Shown here piece by piece: positions 28,260 to 36,984 of a DNA stretch of 64,000 nucleotides. The translations under genes and the position numbers were made by a program. Source of the stretch: G965220075 sp965220075 (GTDB lineage: Bacteria; Chloroflexota; UBA11872); the NCBI GenBank assembly GCA_965220075.1, contig OZ244806.1, positions 2,356,001 to 2,420,000 on the forward strand, written 5' to 3'. Below the pieces are notes generated by a model. That model ran no database searches, had not been told where the DNA came from, and was given only the letters and a program-made list of their open reading frames with translations. Within the stretch, counting starts at the first letter, position 1, and the number at the start of each line of letters is the position of its first letter.

Positions 28260-28817
28260 ATGCAAATCGTTGACCTGACGGCGGAAGACGTACCACGCGT
28301 TCGGCAGGTGGCGGACCTGCTAGTGGCGGCGTTCCGTGCGCCGTCTCCGGACTGGCTTCCGGACACGGCGGCGGCCCTGGCGGAAGTTGAGCGGTCACTC
28401 AAACCCGACCGGATCAGCCGGGTCGCGATCGACAAAGATGGCTGGGTGGTGGGATTCATCGGCGCCGTTCGGGAGTACGACGGCCACACTTGGGAGCTGC
28501 ACCCACTAGCAGTCCAACCAACCCGCCAGCGACAGGGCGTGGGCACGGCTCTCGTGCGCGACCTCGAGATCATCCTGCGAGCCCGAGGCGTCACGACCCT
28601 CTATCTTGGCGCCGACGACAAGACCGGGATGACGTCGCTCGCCGGTGTAGACCTATACCCGAATGTTTTGGAGCACCTAACAAAAATCAAAGATCACAAA
28701 GGACACCCGTTTCGCTTCTATGCGAAGGTAGGGTTCAGCATCGTTGGAGTCATCCCCGATGCGAACGGGCGGGGCAAGCCCGACATCCTCATGGCCAAAC
28801 GCCTAACCGGCGCCTGA
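28260..28817 (+). CDS. GNAT acetyltransferase, aminoglycoside 6'-N-acetyltransferase-like
   Basis: About 185 aa from ATG 28260 (MQIVDLTAEDV); in-frame starts at 28185 or 28242 are possible but add residues without family resemblance. The acetyl-CoA loop is QPTRQRQGVGTALV, followed by TLYLGADDKTGMTSLAGVDL, HPFRFYAKVGFSIVGVIPDA and GKPDILMAKR. This ending is characteristic of AAC(6')-I-like chromosomal acetyltransferases. Whether it acetylates aminoglycosides or a native metabolite is not decidable here. It is the second resistance-type GNAT in the window. Confidence 0.85.
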   Translation: MQIVDLTAEDVPRVRQVADLLVAAFRAPSPDWLPDTAAALAEVERSLKPDRISRVAIDKDGWVVGFIGAVREYDGHTWELHPLAVQPTRQRQGVGTALVRDLEIILRARGVTTLYLGADDKTGMTSLAGVDLYPNVLEHLTKIKDHKGHPFRFYAKVGFSIVGVIPDANGRGKPDILMAKRLTGA

Positions 28818-28853
28818 GCGCGCGTCGCCTCTAGGCGTGGCCCGCACGTGACC

Positions 28854-29729
28854 TCACTCGTCTTCTCCATGGATCCACTTCAGCCCAGTAGGCCATCCGG
28901 CATACGAGTTCTCCAACACGCCGAGATTGTATGAATCTGCAATGGACTCCGTAAACTCATAACGTTCCGAATCGAGAGGCGAATAGTTCACCAAAAATAC
29001 ATGCCGAAACAAATTAAAGTATGAGTCCGCTCGTGGGGTGTTGTTAATCGTACGACGTGCTATGGATCGATCATGCATCATGTCATACGCCGACGCTGGG
29101 GATCCATCGCTTCGCAGAAAGACGTGTCCGTGTACTGGATCCACACATGCCCATCCGCCGTCGACGTACGCCTCTACGATCTGGTGACCAGAGTAAGCTG
29201 CGCATGTGTTGAATAGATTGACAAGACGCGCTGGCACACCTGCTACGTGTAGCATCACGCATCCTACCCGTGCCAGGTCTGTACACCAGTCGGTCTTGCG
29301 TTCCAGGATTCTTTCCTCCGTTCCGCCAAATACCACCTTGCTTGGAGGGACGTCATCCCCCGCGTCCGCTATGCATGATAGGAACGAGACGATCCGGCGT
29401 ATATGGCCCATGTGAGCGGAGAGTGATTCCTCACCGCGACCGTCTAGCAGGTCTCGAACAGCTAGCTCCATCGCTGGCCGCGTACCAGGCCGATATCGAG
29501 CTTCAGTAGGCGTGTACGATCGGTACAGATAGTTCGCACTATGTGCCGTCAGCCGGATCATCTGTTGCACCAGCTTTCTGTCCACCGAACCCCGCTCATG
29601 AACATCGCGCTCCAGCATGCGCTGATATGCAACAGGCAGCGATGCAGGACCTCGCTCTAGGGAATCTGTTTCTGAAGCGCTCGCTATCGTCGATTCCATC
29701 CTTCGCTTCTCAGTGCTGTGCAGGAGCAA
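28854..29729 (-). CDS. Transglutaminase-like cysteine protease-fold protein
   Basis: About 291 aa. The catalytic triad pattern of transglutaminase-like proteins is present: Cys in KTDWCTDLARVG followed by HVAGVPARLVNLF, His in SGHQIVEAYVDGGW and Asp in ACVDPVHGHV. The N-terminal 100 residues are helical and the C-terminal 80 are of unknown role. There is no signal peptide, so it is probably cytoplasmic. Base composition is clearly more AT-rich than the flanking genes (stretches such as 28921-29040 look below 50 percent GC), which suggests recent acquisition. The substrate is unknown. Confidence 0.75.
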   Translation of the reverse strand: MLLHSTEKRRMESTIASASETDSLERGPASLPVAYQRMLERDVHERGSVDRKLVQQMIRLTAHSANYLYRSYTPTEARYRPGTRPAMELAVRDLLDGRGEESLSAHMGHIRRIVSFLSCIADAGDDVPPSKVVFGGTEERILERKTDWCTDLARVGCVMLHVAGVPARLVNLFNTCAAYSGHQIVEAYVDGGWACVDPVHGHVFLRSDGSPASAYDMMHDRSIARRTINNTPRADSYFNLFRHVFLVNYSPLDSERYEFTESIADSYNLGVLENSYAGWPTGLKWIHGEDE

Positions 29730-30060
29730 TGGGCTCGCCGCAAAATTCGAACGAGGTTCCGTGGTAGCGCATCCTCAACGAGCTCGTTCCGAGCGCCTCC
29801 CGGCTGCGGAACCCAACGGAGCCAGGTCCCATTCTGAGTTTCATACGGATTTCACCAGCTTGTCCAGACGGTCAGCAGGCTCGGTCAACCCAGTACATCA
29901 TCACTACCCGCGCCGCCGGAATAGGCTGATCGACTGCCGCGACAGACGTCTCGCGCTCGAGCTCTATGACGCATGCATCGCTTGCCAGTCCAGCCGCGCG
30001 GCCTAACATCTTGCGGGCCTGCGAGCCCCCAAGAGCAAATAAGGAGAGCGAGGCGCGCCG
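29730..30060 (+). other. Intergenic, nothing recognised
   Basis: About 330 bp upstream of the sialidase-like gene. A minus-strand reading frame exists but mostly overlaps the sialidase gene and shows no family likeness. GGAG at 30043-30046 serves the downstream start. Confidence 0.4.
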
Positions 30061-31164
30061 GTGCATCACGCCATCGTCTACTACGACCCGGACGACTGGG
30101 CGGCGGTCCCGGCCAACAATGGGGGCAGCGGCTCGATCTGGCAGTGGGGGGACGAGATCCTGGTGGGCTTCACGCGCGGCGCATTTCTCAAAGCCGGCAA
30201 GGGACACCAGTGCGACCATGAACGCCCGTTCGAGTCCTGGCTGGCGCGGAGCCGGGACGGTGGGGAGTCGTGGACCGCCTGGAAGCCGGAGTCCTACGCC
30301 GGCGACCTCAATCCGGCAACGCCGCGTAAGGCGCCGGGCGGCCTCGATTTCCTACGCGGCGGCTTCGTGCTGCGCGTGGAAGGCGCCGGCTACCACGGAA
30401 ACGAGGCGGCGCGCTGGTTCTACAGCTACGACCGAGCGGCGTCGTGGAGCGGACCGTTCGAGTTCTCTGGACTGCTCGAGCATCCGGAGCTCGCCGGAGC
30501 GCAGTTCACTGGGCGCACGGCATACATAATCGGCGGCAGGAGCAATCTCCAGCTTTTCCTGACAGTGCGTGAGCGCAGCCCGCAGCCCGAGCTGCGCGTG
30601 ACGCTGCGGGAAAAGGCGTTCCTGGCACGCACGCAGGACGGCGGTGCGAGCTTTTCCTTCGTGTCATGGGTAGTTCCGCGGAACGACCCTTACCGCGCGG
30701 CCATGCCGGCGCCGGTACGGCTAACCGACTCGCGCCTCGTGACGGCACTGCGCCGTAAGTCGCCGGAACGAAACTGGATCGACTGCTTTGGATCCAGCGA
30801 CGGCGGCGACTCCTGGTCGTTCTTGTCCACGGTCGGCGAGACGGAGTCGGGAAGCGCGCACAACGGGAATCCGCCGGCGCTAGTCCAATTGAGGGACGGG
30901 AGGCTGTGCTGCGCCTACGGGAATCGCTCCGATCGGCAGATCGTCGCCCGGTACAGCAGGGACGACGGACACAGCTGGGGAGATTCGCAAGTGCTGCGAG
31001 ACGGTTTCCAGTCCGTCAACGGCTCTCCCGACCTGGGATACGTGCGGTTATTCCAGCGGACCGACGGCCGGCTCGTGGCGGTGTACTTCTGGTGCAGCCC
31101 CGAGATGCCCGAGACGCACGTCGAGTCCACGATCTTTAAACGCGCCCGCCTGACGAGCGTCTAG
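30061..31164 (+). CDS. Sialidase-like BNR-repeat beta-propeller protein (1)
   Basis: About 367 aa, GTG start with AGGAG about 14 bases upstream. It is a six-bladed propeller of the exo-alpha-sialidase-like superfamily, with Asp-box-like repeats SRDGGESWTAW, SYDRAASWSG, TQDGGASFSF, SSDGGDSWSF and SRDDGHSWGD. There is no signal peptide, so it should act in the cytoplasm. The classical sialidase Arg triad and Tyr/Glu pair cannot be assigned with confidence, and many relatives in Chloroflexota and Planctomycetota probably act on other sugars. The stop codon is embedded in a hairpin. Confidence 0.8.
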   Translation: MHHAIVYYDPDDWAAVPANNGGSGSIWQWGDEILVGFTRGAFLKAGKGHQCDHERPFESWLARSRDGGESWTAWKPESYAGDLNPATPRKAPGGLDFLRGGFVLRVEGAGYHGNEAARWFYSYDRAASWSGPFEFSGLLEHPELAGAQFTGRTAYIIGGRSNLQLFLTVRERSPQPELRVTLREKAFLARTQDGGASFSFVSWVVPRNDPYRAAMPAPVRLTDSRLVTALRRKSPERNWIDCFGSSDGGDSWSFLSTVGETESGSAHNGNPPALVQLRDGRLCCAYGNRSDRQIVARYSRDDGHSWGDSQVLRDGFQSVNGSPDLGYVRLFQRTDGRLVAVYFWCSPEMPETHVESTIFKRARLTSV

Positions 31165-31182
31165 ACCGCTCGTCAGGCGGGC
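31144..31182. terminator. Perfect 16-bp hairpin between convergent genes
   Basis: Arms 31144-31159 and 31167-31182 pair perfectly with a 7-nt loop. The stop codon of the sialidase-like gene lies across the arm/loop boundary. No T-run follows on either strand, so it may act as a bidirectional barrier or mRNA 3' stabiliser rather than a textbook intrinsic terminator. Confidence 0.6.
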
Positions 31183-31218
31183 ACCCAGCTCAACTCCCGC
31201 TAGAACCCCGTTCCCGGG

Positions 31219-32241
31219 CTACTCAGTGGGCCATCCGTCAGGGATCTCATCAGCATCGAGAGCAGCCTGAACGGCCGAGGCGGCATCTTCAGTCACCCAT
31301 GCACCCCAGATGTCGGGATTGCTCTTCAGCCACCAGATTGCGGCGTCCTTGGCGCTGGCATCGGGATTGTCCTGCAGCCAAGCGGCAACACCCTTGTAGA
31401 CCTCGATGTTGAAGTCCCAAGCACGCAGCATCTGGACGATATCGGGCGCATCAGTCAGGAGGCTGGGGTTCACCGCAATCAGGATGGTCGCGTCTTCGTA
31501 GGCGCAAGCCTTGGTGGTGAACCAGCACTCGGCGCTGTAGGGCGGCTCCTCGAGCCGGACCAGGTCCAGCACCAGGGCGGCGCCGCTCGTGCCCCATTGG
31601 TAACCGACCCAGGGTTCCTGTCGCTCGTATGCGCCGTACAGGTCGGCGTTGAGCGCGGCGCCGTCGCCGGGGTTGATGATTTCCACGTGTTCGGTGAGGC
31701 CATAGGCCTCCACCTGGGCAGCGTTGACCTCTTCGCAGGCCCAGCCGATGGTACAGGACACTAAACGCGCCTTATCACCGGTCTCGGCGGTCTGGAATAG
31801 CTGCTTGAACTGGGGGTCCTTAAGGTCTTCGACATTGTCCAACTCCGGATACTGCTCCTGGAGATAGGCCGGGATGACGAAGGCGGACTGCCAGTCTTTG
31901 CCCAGGCTTGCACCAACGGAAACCACCTCCCCAGCCGCTAGCGCCTCGTTCCAGGCCTCATCCTGGTTGGGCAGCCATATCTCCAGGGTGATGTGGCTGT
32001 CGCCACGGCGAAGACCCTGGAAAAGAGGAAGCGTGCCGCCAAATACTACGTCGGTGGGATAGCCGTAGCCCTCCTCAACGATGTATTGAGCGATGCGGTT
32101 CTGTATCTGAGAGCTGTCCCAATTGAGATCATTAAAGACTAGGGTCCCCTTGGAGGTCCCCGCAGCCTCGGAGCACGCCGCGACGGCGAAGACGACAACC
32201 AGCGCCGCCATCAACATGAACAGCCTACATTTGACTATCAA
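31219..32241 (-). CDS. proX: Glycine betaine/choline ABC transporter substrate-binding lipoprotein (ProX/OpuAC-like)
   Basis: About 340 aa. I choose TTG 32241 as start: AGAGAGGTG lies five bases upstream and the product then begins with a compact lipoprotein signal (IVKCRLFMLMAALVVVFAVA-AC-S); longer frames add an unlikely N-terminus. The body has OpuAC features: LVFNDLNWDSSQIQNRIAQY, VVFGGTLPLFQGLRRGDSHI, LEIWLPNQ, and WVGYQWGTSGAAL with aromatic residues able to form a betaine box. It follows proW by 176 bp on the same strand and is last in the operon. It captures osmoprotectants or choline-like compounds outside the membrane. ProX-type assignment is firm; substrate preference is not. Confidence 0.9.
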   Translation of the reverse strand: MIVKCRLFMLMAALVVVFAVAACSEAAGTSKGTLVFNDLNWDSSQIQNRIAQYIVEEGYGYPTDVVFGGTLPLFQGLRRGDSHITLEIWLPNQDEAWNEALAAGEVVSVGASLGKDWQSAFVIPAYLQEQYPELDNVEDLKDPQFKQLFQTAETGDKARLVSCTIGWACEEVNAAQVEAYGLTEHVEIINPGDGAALNADLYGAYERQEPWVGYQWGTSGAALVLDLVRLEEPPYSAECWFTTKACAYEDATILIAVNPSLLTDAPDIVQMLRAWDFNIEVYKGVAAWLQDNPDASAKDAAIWWLKSNPDIWGAWVTEDAASAVQAALDADEIPDGWPTE

Positions 32242-32417
32242 AGCCGCACCTCTCTTTGCCCCCGGATAGTGGTCACTGGACACGGGCACGGTTGAGGGTA
32301 ACCCGGAAACCCGCATATTAAGTGTATCTGACTATCATAGCCAAGCGTGATTGTCAAATAGGGAGTTGCTTCATCGGCGCGCCGTCGGGCCTGGCAATTT
32401 TGCTTTTCTCGCCGCTA

Positions 32418-33479
32418 CTACCCGGCTCGCAGGGCCTCCTGCCGGCTGCGGGACACCGCTTGTGTGAGACGGTCGATGATTATCGCGAGAAATACGATTG
32501 CCAGCCCGGCGATCGCTCCGTTGCCCGACTGATTCTTTTGGAGAGCACGAAGAACGTTATCTCCCAAACCGCCGGCGGCCACCATGCTGGCGATAGTGAC
32601 CATTGCCAGAGCCATCAGCGTCGTTTGGTTGATGCCAGCCATTATGGTGGGCAGGGCCATTGGAACCTGGACTTTAGCAAGTATCTGCAACGGCGATGCT
32701 CCGAAAGACCGGACGGCTTCAATCGTCTCGTAGGGCACCTGACGAATACCTAGATTGGTCAGCCGAATCACGGGGGGGACGGCGTATATGATAGTGGCGA
32801 AGATGCCGGCCGGTTTACCCAGGCCAAAGAAGAGTATGCCTGGCAGCAAATATACGAAACTGGGCATTGTCTGCATACCGTCCAGGATAGGCCTCATAAG
32901 GTTGTCAACTATCTGATTGCGGGAGGCCAGTACGCCCAAAGGGAGGCCGATCAGCACCGCAATGGCCACCGCTACCAACATGAGCGCAATAGTATCGATG
33001 GCGTTCTCCCAAAGGCCCATGAAGCCGACGAATAGCAGTGCGCACGCGGTGAAGGCCAGAAAACCCCAACGCCCTACGGCAAAAGACAGGAGCGCAAGAC
33101 CTACGACGATGGCCGGCCAGGGCGCCCACTTCAGTGCGTCCTCGATACGAATGAGCACATAGGTGACCGCTGTACTGAGACTGTCAAACAGCCATCCGCC
33201 TTCTTTGGTCACCCAGTCGACTGCGTCGTCGATGGCGCCGCCGGTGACCTCTCGCACCGTTCTTTCCAGCGTTATGCTGCCGCCGGATGTTTGGACTTCG
33301 GAGCTGGACACGGTAGTAGGGAAACCCATCTCCGCACCCCAAATGAGCAGGCTTATGAGCAACACAACCACAACCAAACCTAACCCTGCCAGCGAGCGTT
33401 GGTGGGAGCGAAGTGATCCCAGGAAGGCGCGCGACGACGGGGTCTCCTCGGCAGATTGCACATTCTCAGCTTGGGCCAT
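32418..33479 (-). CDS. proW: Glycine betaine ABC transporter permease (ProW-like)
   Basis: About 353 aa. An N-terminal hydrophobic helix (LGLVVVVLLISLLIWGA) and a roughly 50-residue extracytoplasmic stretch precede the permease core (from about residue 110), which has the binding-protein-dependent EAA-like loop SFGASPLQILAKVQVPMALP. The segments GMQTMPSFVYLLPGILFFGLG and IYAVPPVIRLTNLGIRQVP are typical of ProW/OpuAB. It is 14 bp downstream of proV, so the two are cotranscribed. Confidence 0.92.
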   Translation of the reverse strand: MAQAENVQSAEETPSSRAFLGSLRSHQRSLAGLGLVVVVLLISLLIWGAEMGFPTTVSSSEVQTSGGSITLERTVREVTGGAIDDAVDWVTKEGGWLFDSLSTAVTYVLIRIEDALKWAPWPAIVVGLALLSFAVGRWGFLAFTACALLFVGFMGLWENAIDTIALMLVAVAIAVLIGLPLGVLASRNQIVDNLMRPILDGMQTMPSFVYLLPGILFFGLGKPAGIFATIIYAVPPVIRLTNLGIRQVPYETIEAVRSFGASPLQILAKVQVPMALPTIMAGINQTTLMALAMVTIASMVAAGGLGDNVLRALQKNQSGNGAIAGLAIVFLAIIIDRLTQAVSRSRQEALRAG

Positions 33480-33493
33480 GTTTGATCCTTCCG

Positions 33494-34684
33494 CTACCCT
33501 TCTGCGATGCTCGCGAGCAGAGCGCCCTCACGAATCTCACCCAGAAGGCTTCCGTTATCGCCCACCACTGCAATCGGATGCTTGGTCTGGGCCGCCAGCG
33601 GGATAACCTCGTCGATATAGGCCTCAGGATGCGTTGTAATCGGCCAGTCGATGTCCACCCCGTCCAGAGATTCCTTGCGCTCAGAGGCCAGAGCTTCCGC
33701 CTGGTCCACCGTGAGAATCCCCCGCAGGGTAAAGTCACGCGCTATCAGAAAGACCGCGTCGATATCGTGACGCTGCATGGCGTGCAGAGCCGCGCGAGGG
33801 CCCTGCCAGTCGTACACGGCGACGACGGGCTCCCGCATGATAGCCTTCGCCTGAATCACCTTAGCCTTGGAGACGTCCTGAACAAACTCAGTCACGTAGT
33901 CGTCGCTCGGCAGCGTGACAATCTCCTCGGGTGAGCCTTCCTGAATAATCTGACCGTCCCGCATGATTGCAATGCGGTCGCCCAGCTTCAGAGCTTCGTT
34001 AAGGTCGTGGGTAATGAATACGATGGTCTTGTTAAGTTTCGTTTCAAGCGAGAGAAGCTCGTCCTGCATCTCTCGTCGTATGAGCGGATCAAGACCGCTG
34101 AACGGTTCGTCCATGAGCAGCACTTCGGGATTGACCGCCAACGCCCTCGCAAGTCCAATACGCTGCTGCATCCCGCCGCTCATCTCTCTAGGATAGTAGT
34201 TCTCCCAGCCTTTTAGACCGACTGTCTCGATAGCTTCAGAGGCCATTTTGTAGCGCGTTTTCTTGTCCAGCCCCCGTATCTCAAGACCCACGGAGACGTT
34301 GTCAATCACGCGACGGTGAGGCAGAAGCCCAAAGTGTTGAAATACCATCGCGACTTTCTCACGCCGAAACTCGATTAGCTGCTTCGCTGAGTAAGCGAGA
34401 ACATCTTCACCATCAAAGTGTATCCGGCCTTTCGTAGCTCCAATAAGTCTGATAAGACAGCGTACCAATGTTGATTTACCGCTGCCGGACAGACCCATGA
34501 CGACGAAAATTTTTCCTTTATCCACTTTGAACGACACGTCCCGCAGCCCGATCACGAGACCCAACTGCTCTTGGATCTCGGTGCGGCTCTTGGCAGCGTG
34601 CGGTGGATGAAGAGCCCGTTGCGGATCACGGCCGAAGATCTTCCACAGGCCGCTGACTTCTATCTGAGGAGCTTGCCCGGTCAT
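33494..34684 (-). CDS. proV: Glycine betaine ABC transporter ATPase with CBS domains (ProV-like)
   Basis: About 396 aa. Walker A GLSGSGKST (64-72), signature SGGMQQRIGLARAL, Walker B LLMDEPFSGLD and H-loop FITHDLNEALKL are intact. The C-terminal 120 residues form a CBS pair (AIMREPVVAVYDWQGPRA, VAVVGDNGSLLGEIREG) that in this family senses ionic strength. First gene of the V-W-X operon. The operon appears somewhat lower in GC than the surrounding chromosome by eye. Confidence 0.95.
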   Translation of the reverse strand: MTGQAPQIEVSGLWKIFGRDPQRALHPPHAAKSRTEIQEQLGLVIGLRDVSFKVDKGKIFVVMGLSGSGKSTLVRCLIRLIGATKGRIHFDGEDVLAYSAKQLIEFRREKVAMVFQHFGLLPHRRVIDNVSVGLEIRGLDKKTRYKMASEAIETVGLKGWENYYPREMSGGMQQRIGLARALAVNPEVLLMDEPFSGLDPLIRREMQDELLSLETKLNKTIVFITHDLNEALKLGDRIAIMRDGQIIQEGSPEEIVTLPSDDYVTEFVQDVSKAKVIQAKAIMREPVVAVYDWQGPRAALHAMQRHDIDAVFLIARDFTLRGILTVDQAEALASERKESLDGVDIDWPITTHPEAYIDEVIPLAAQTKHPIAVVGDNGSLLGEIREGALLASIAEG

Positions 34685-35151
34685 AGTGCAGCTGCCTCTG
34701 GACGTTGGGCTGTCTGCGCGTAGGTGGAGTATCGCAGAGATATCACCCTCTCGGTCGAGTCTCGCCCGGCCTCGCCATCGGGATCACCCACCGGACGGAT
34801 CGGCGACTTGCCGCTACGCCACCGGGAGCAATGACTACAGCAGGCGCCGCGGGCGCGGGGATGAAGGTGGGCGATGTCGGCGCGGGCGGATCCACGCGAG
34901 CGGAATGCCGGGCGACTCGCATCAGGTTGCCGAGCGCCGCGAGACGCGACCCATGTGCATGGACCCGCCATCGCCTATCCGGCCCTCTCCCACGGGAGAG
35001 CGGGACCGCCAACGGGGATTTCTCGCTTGGAGGTGGATGGGACCAGCCCCCCGCTTCCGCGAGAGTGACGGACGACCGGACTCCCGAGTGACCGAGAGAC
35101 TCACCACCAGCCAGCCGGCCGCGACTCCCGACGCCGCCGCGGCCGAGTACT
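34685..35151 (-). other. Upstream region of the betaine transporter operon
   Basis: No gene seen. A CTCTCCC-AC-GGGAGAG hairpin (34985-35000) belongs to a low-complexity intergenic repeat that also carries GCGAGAGTGACGG. The 200 bp before proV would hold its promoter and leader, but no riboswitch consensus I know fits. Confidence 0.35.
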
Positions 35152-35997
35152 ATGGACATTGAGAGTTGCCCACCAAACCTTCGGTGCCGGATGCGCGCGC
35201 CTCTCTGGAATCAGATTCTGACCGCGGCCCGTTTCGTCGACGGGGCCGCGAAGGTACTGGCGGCTCTGTGGTTCGTGCTGTTCATGGTCGGGGTGCTCAA
35301 TGCCTCCCACCTGCTAACGATGGTGATGGCGACGGCGGGTCTCTACCTGATGGTCGAGTATGGCGTTCGCCAGGAGGTGGGTTGGGTTCTCCTGGGAGCG
35401 GCCATCCTGCTGCAGATCACGCTGATCGAGGGGATCGGCGGCGGGATCGTCGCGGGGCTAGGGCTCGGGTATGCGGCGGCGTCCGTCACGGTGATGTACC
35501 AGCGCGGCACGCTGCGGCCCAAGAGCGTGGTCCGGATGCACGGCTGGCGGGCTCTGGACATCGACAGGATTACCGAGCCGGGCAGCTTCCGCGCGGAGGG
35601 CGACTTGCGGCGCGGCTCGATCGCCTGCACGTTCCGTAGTCTCGTCATCGACCTGCGGCAAGCCCATATAGAGCGCAGGCCCGCCATCATCGACGTCTCG
35701 TGCTTCGTCGGTCGCGTGGAAATCCAGGTTCCCGAGGATTGGGTGATTCACGAGCGAGTACACAGCCTTCTCAATCGGGTGCGTGCCGAAATCCAGCAGG
35801 CCCCGGCATCGATCCATGGACATGGCCAACCGCTGAGTCGTCCAGTGGACCGCACCGGCATCAAGGATCTCGTCGACGCAGATCCCGGCCTGCCACATCT
35901 TCTGATTCAAGGCTCAGTGTTCCTGGGCGCACTCACGATCACGCGCCAGCCGCCGGCCTACGCCTCGTTCCAGACCCGGCGCTGGAGCTCCGAGTAG
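35152..35997 (+). CDS. LiaF-like membrane protein (cell-envelope stress sensor type)
   Basis: About 281 aa, or 268 aa if translation starts at ATG 35191 (MRAPLWNQIL); neither start has a clear ribosome-binding site. Four hydrophobic segments lie in the first half (LWFVLFMVGVL, LLTMVMATAGLYLMV, VGWVLLGAAILLQITLI, GGGIVAGLGLGYAAASV). The second half is a beta-rich domain with SLVIDLRQAHI, IIDVSCFVGRVEIQVPEDW and LLIQGSVFLGALTI, the repeating pattern of the LiaF/YvqF C-terminal domain. In Firmicutes LiaF tunes a two-component system; no kinase/regulator pair is nearby here, so the role is uncertain. Confidence 0.65.
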   Translation: MDIESCPPNLRCRMRAPLWNQILTAARFVDGAAKVLAALWFVLFMVGVLNASHLLTMVMATAGLYLMVEYGVRQEVGWVLLGAAILLQITLIEGIGGGIVAGLGLGYAAASVTVMYQRGTLRPKSVVRMHGWRALDIDRITEPGSFRAEGDLRRGSIACTFRSLVIDLRQAHIERRPAIIDVSCFVGRVEIQVPEDWVIHERVHSLLNRVRAEIQQAPASIHGHGQPLSRPVDRTGIKDLVDADPGLPHLLIQGSVFLGALTITRQPPAYASFQTRRWSSE

Positions 35998-36116
35998 CGT
36001 CGCTAGAGATACTCGCCGGTGAGCAAAACGCCCGGCTGCTAGCGGCGCTCGGGGCCAGCTCGGGGCGGCACGGCAGTCATCAGAGCGACCGACGGTATGC
36101 GGACTGTGCGGCAACC

Positions 36117-36192
36117 TGGAGCCGACGGACAGATTCGAACTGTCGACCTGAGCTTTACGAAAGCCCCGCTCTGCCAACTGAGCTACGTCGGC
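36117..36192 (-). tRNA. tRNA-Thr (anticodon CGT), CCA encoded
   Basis: Minus strand. The acceptor stem GCCGACG/CGTCGGC is perfect, the D arm GCTCAGTTGGCAGAGC and T arm GACAG-TTCGAAT-CTGTC are canonical, and the anticodon loop TTCGTAA sits in stem GGGCT/AGCTC, giving anticodon CGT. Discriminator T is followed by an encoded CCA (36119-36117). Confidence 0.96.
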
Positions 36193-36413
36193 ATATCGCC
36201 AACAATCGTAGCACCGTGCTCTCAAATGCACCGGTGGTGATGATAGGCTCAGTCCCCGTTTCAGCCTCGCTCCGCGGGATACTCAGGCCGCGCCGCACAT
36301 CAGCTCGATATGAGTTTTGATCCCACAAGCGCTCCGGCGTACCGCGACGGAAACGATACCAAAAACAAGCTATTAAATACTCGACAAGGATCGCATCTAT
36401 CGCACGCCGCGCG

Positions 36414-36914
36414 GTGTATGCCGGGCTCTCGGTTGCCCCCGGCGTCGTCCTCGCGACCGGCGCGGCCCAAACTAGTCGGGCGCTAGTTCAGAGTACGGAT
36501 GACGAGTGGCACCTCGAATGGCTCTCCGACATCCTACCCGCAAATGGCATGCTCTCGACTCCGGGCAACGTAGACCCCTGGCGCGCACAGCAAATATTAA
36601 AACGTCCAGTACTCTACGACGCTCAGAATGGTGGACGGCAACTCGTAACCACGGGGTTCGAGAGATGGGATCCCGCGATACACAGCCAGTTTCCAGACGT
36701 GAGATCGACGCCCGGGTTGCTCGAGCTTCTACGAGAAACGGGCAAAGAGCTTTGGTTTTACGGGCCTGAAACCGATGCCTCGTCCACTGACGTAGTGCTG
36801 CGATTGATACCTCATGAAGAGCCGCTGCTATTTCAACTTGTCAGGACCGGAACTGATCCCAAAGACCCGGACCGCGCCGCGTTTACGATCGGACCCGCGA
36901 TTCAACCAACTTAG
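36414..36914 (+). CDS. Hypothetical protein, possibly truncated
   Basis: About 166 aa with a GTG start at 36414; the frame is open back to 36321 but without an ATG. The N-terminus (VYAGLSVAPGVVLATGAA) could be a signal or membrane helix. The rest (EWHLEWLSDILPANGMLSTP, LLELLRETGKELWFYGPETD, PHEEPLLFQLVRTG) looks like genuine protein, but I recognise no family. Upstream sequence (36193-36413) is more AT-rich than average. It may be a decayed or horizontally acquired gene next to the tRNA. Confidence 0.4.
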   Translation: MYAGLSVAPGVVLATGAAQTSRALVQSTDDEWHLEWLSDILPANGMLSTPGNVDPWRAQQILKRPVLYDAQNGGRQLVTTGFERWDPAIHSQFPDVRSTPGLLELLRETGKELWFYGPETDASSTDVVLRLIPHEEPLLFQLVRTGTDPKDPDRAAFTIGPAIQPT

Positions 36915-36984
36915 TCAAGCGGTACTCACGGGCCATGAGCGGCGCAATCCTGGGCGGTGGAATGCCCGATCAGACCGACACCGT

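Noticed and set aside
29745..29765. TTCGAAC-like T-loop suggesting a second tRNA
   Set aside because: No acceptor or anticodon stems pair around it.
34685..34900. Possible riboswitch upstream of the betaine transporter
   Set aside because: Stem-forming GC-rich sequence is present but no known riboswitch core could be matched by eye.
36117..36914. Integrative element at the tRNA-Thr gene
   Set aside because: No integrase and no repeat of the tRNA 3' end was found; the AT-rich ORF lies on the 5' side of the tRNA.
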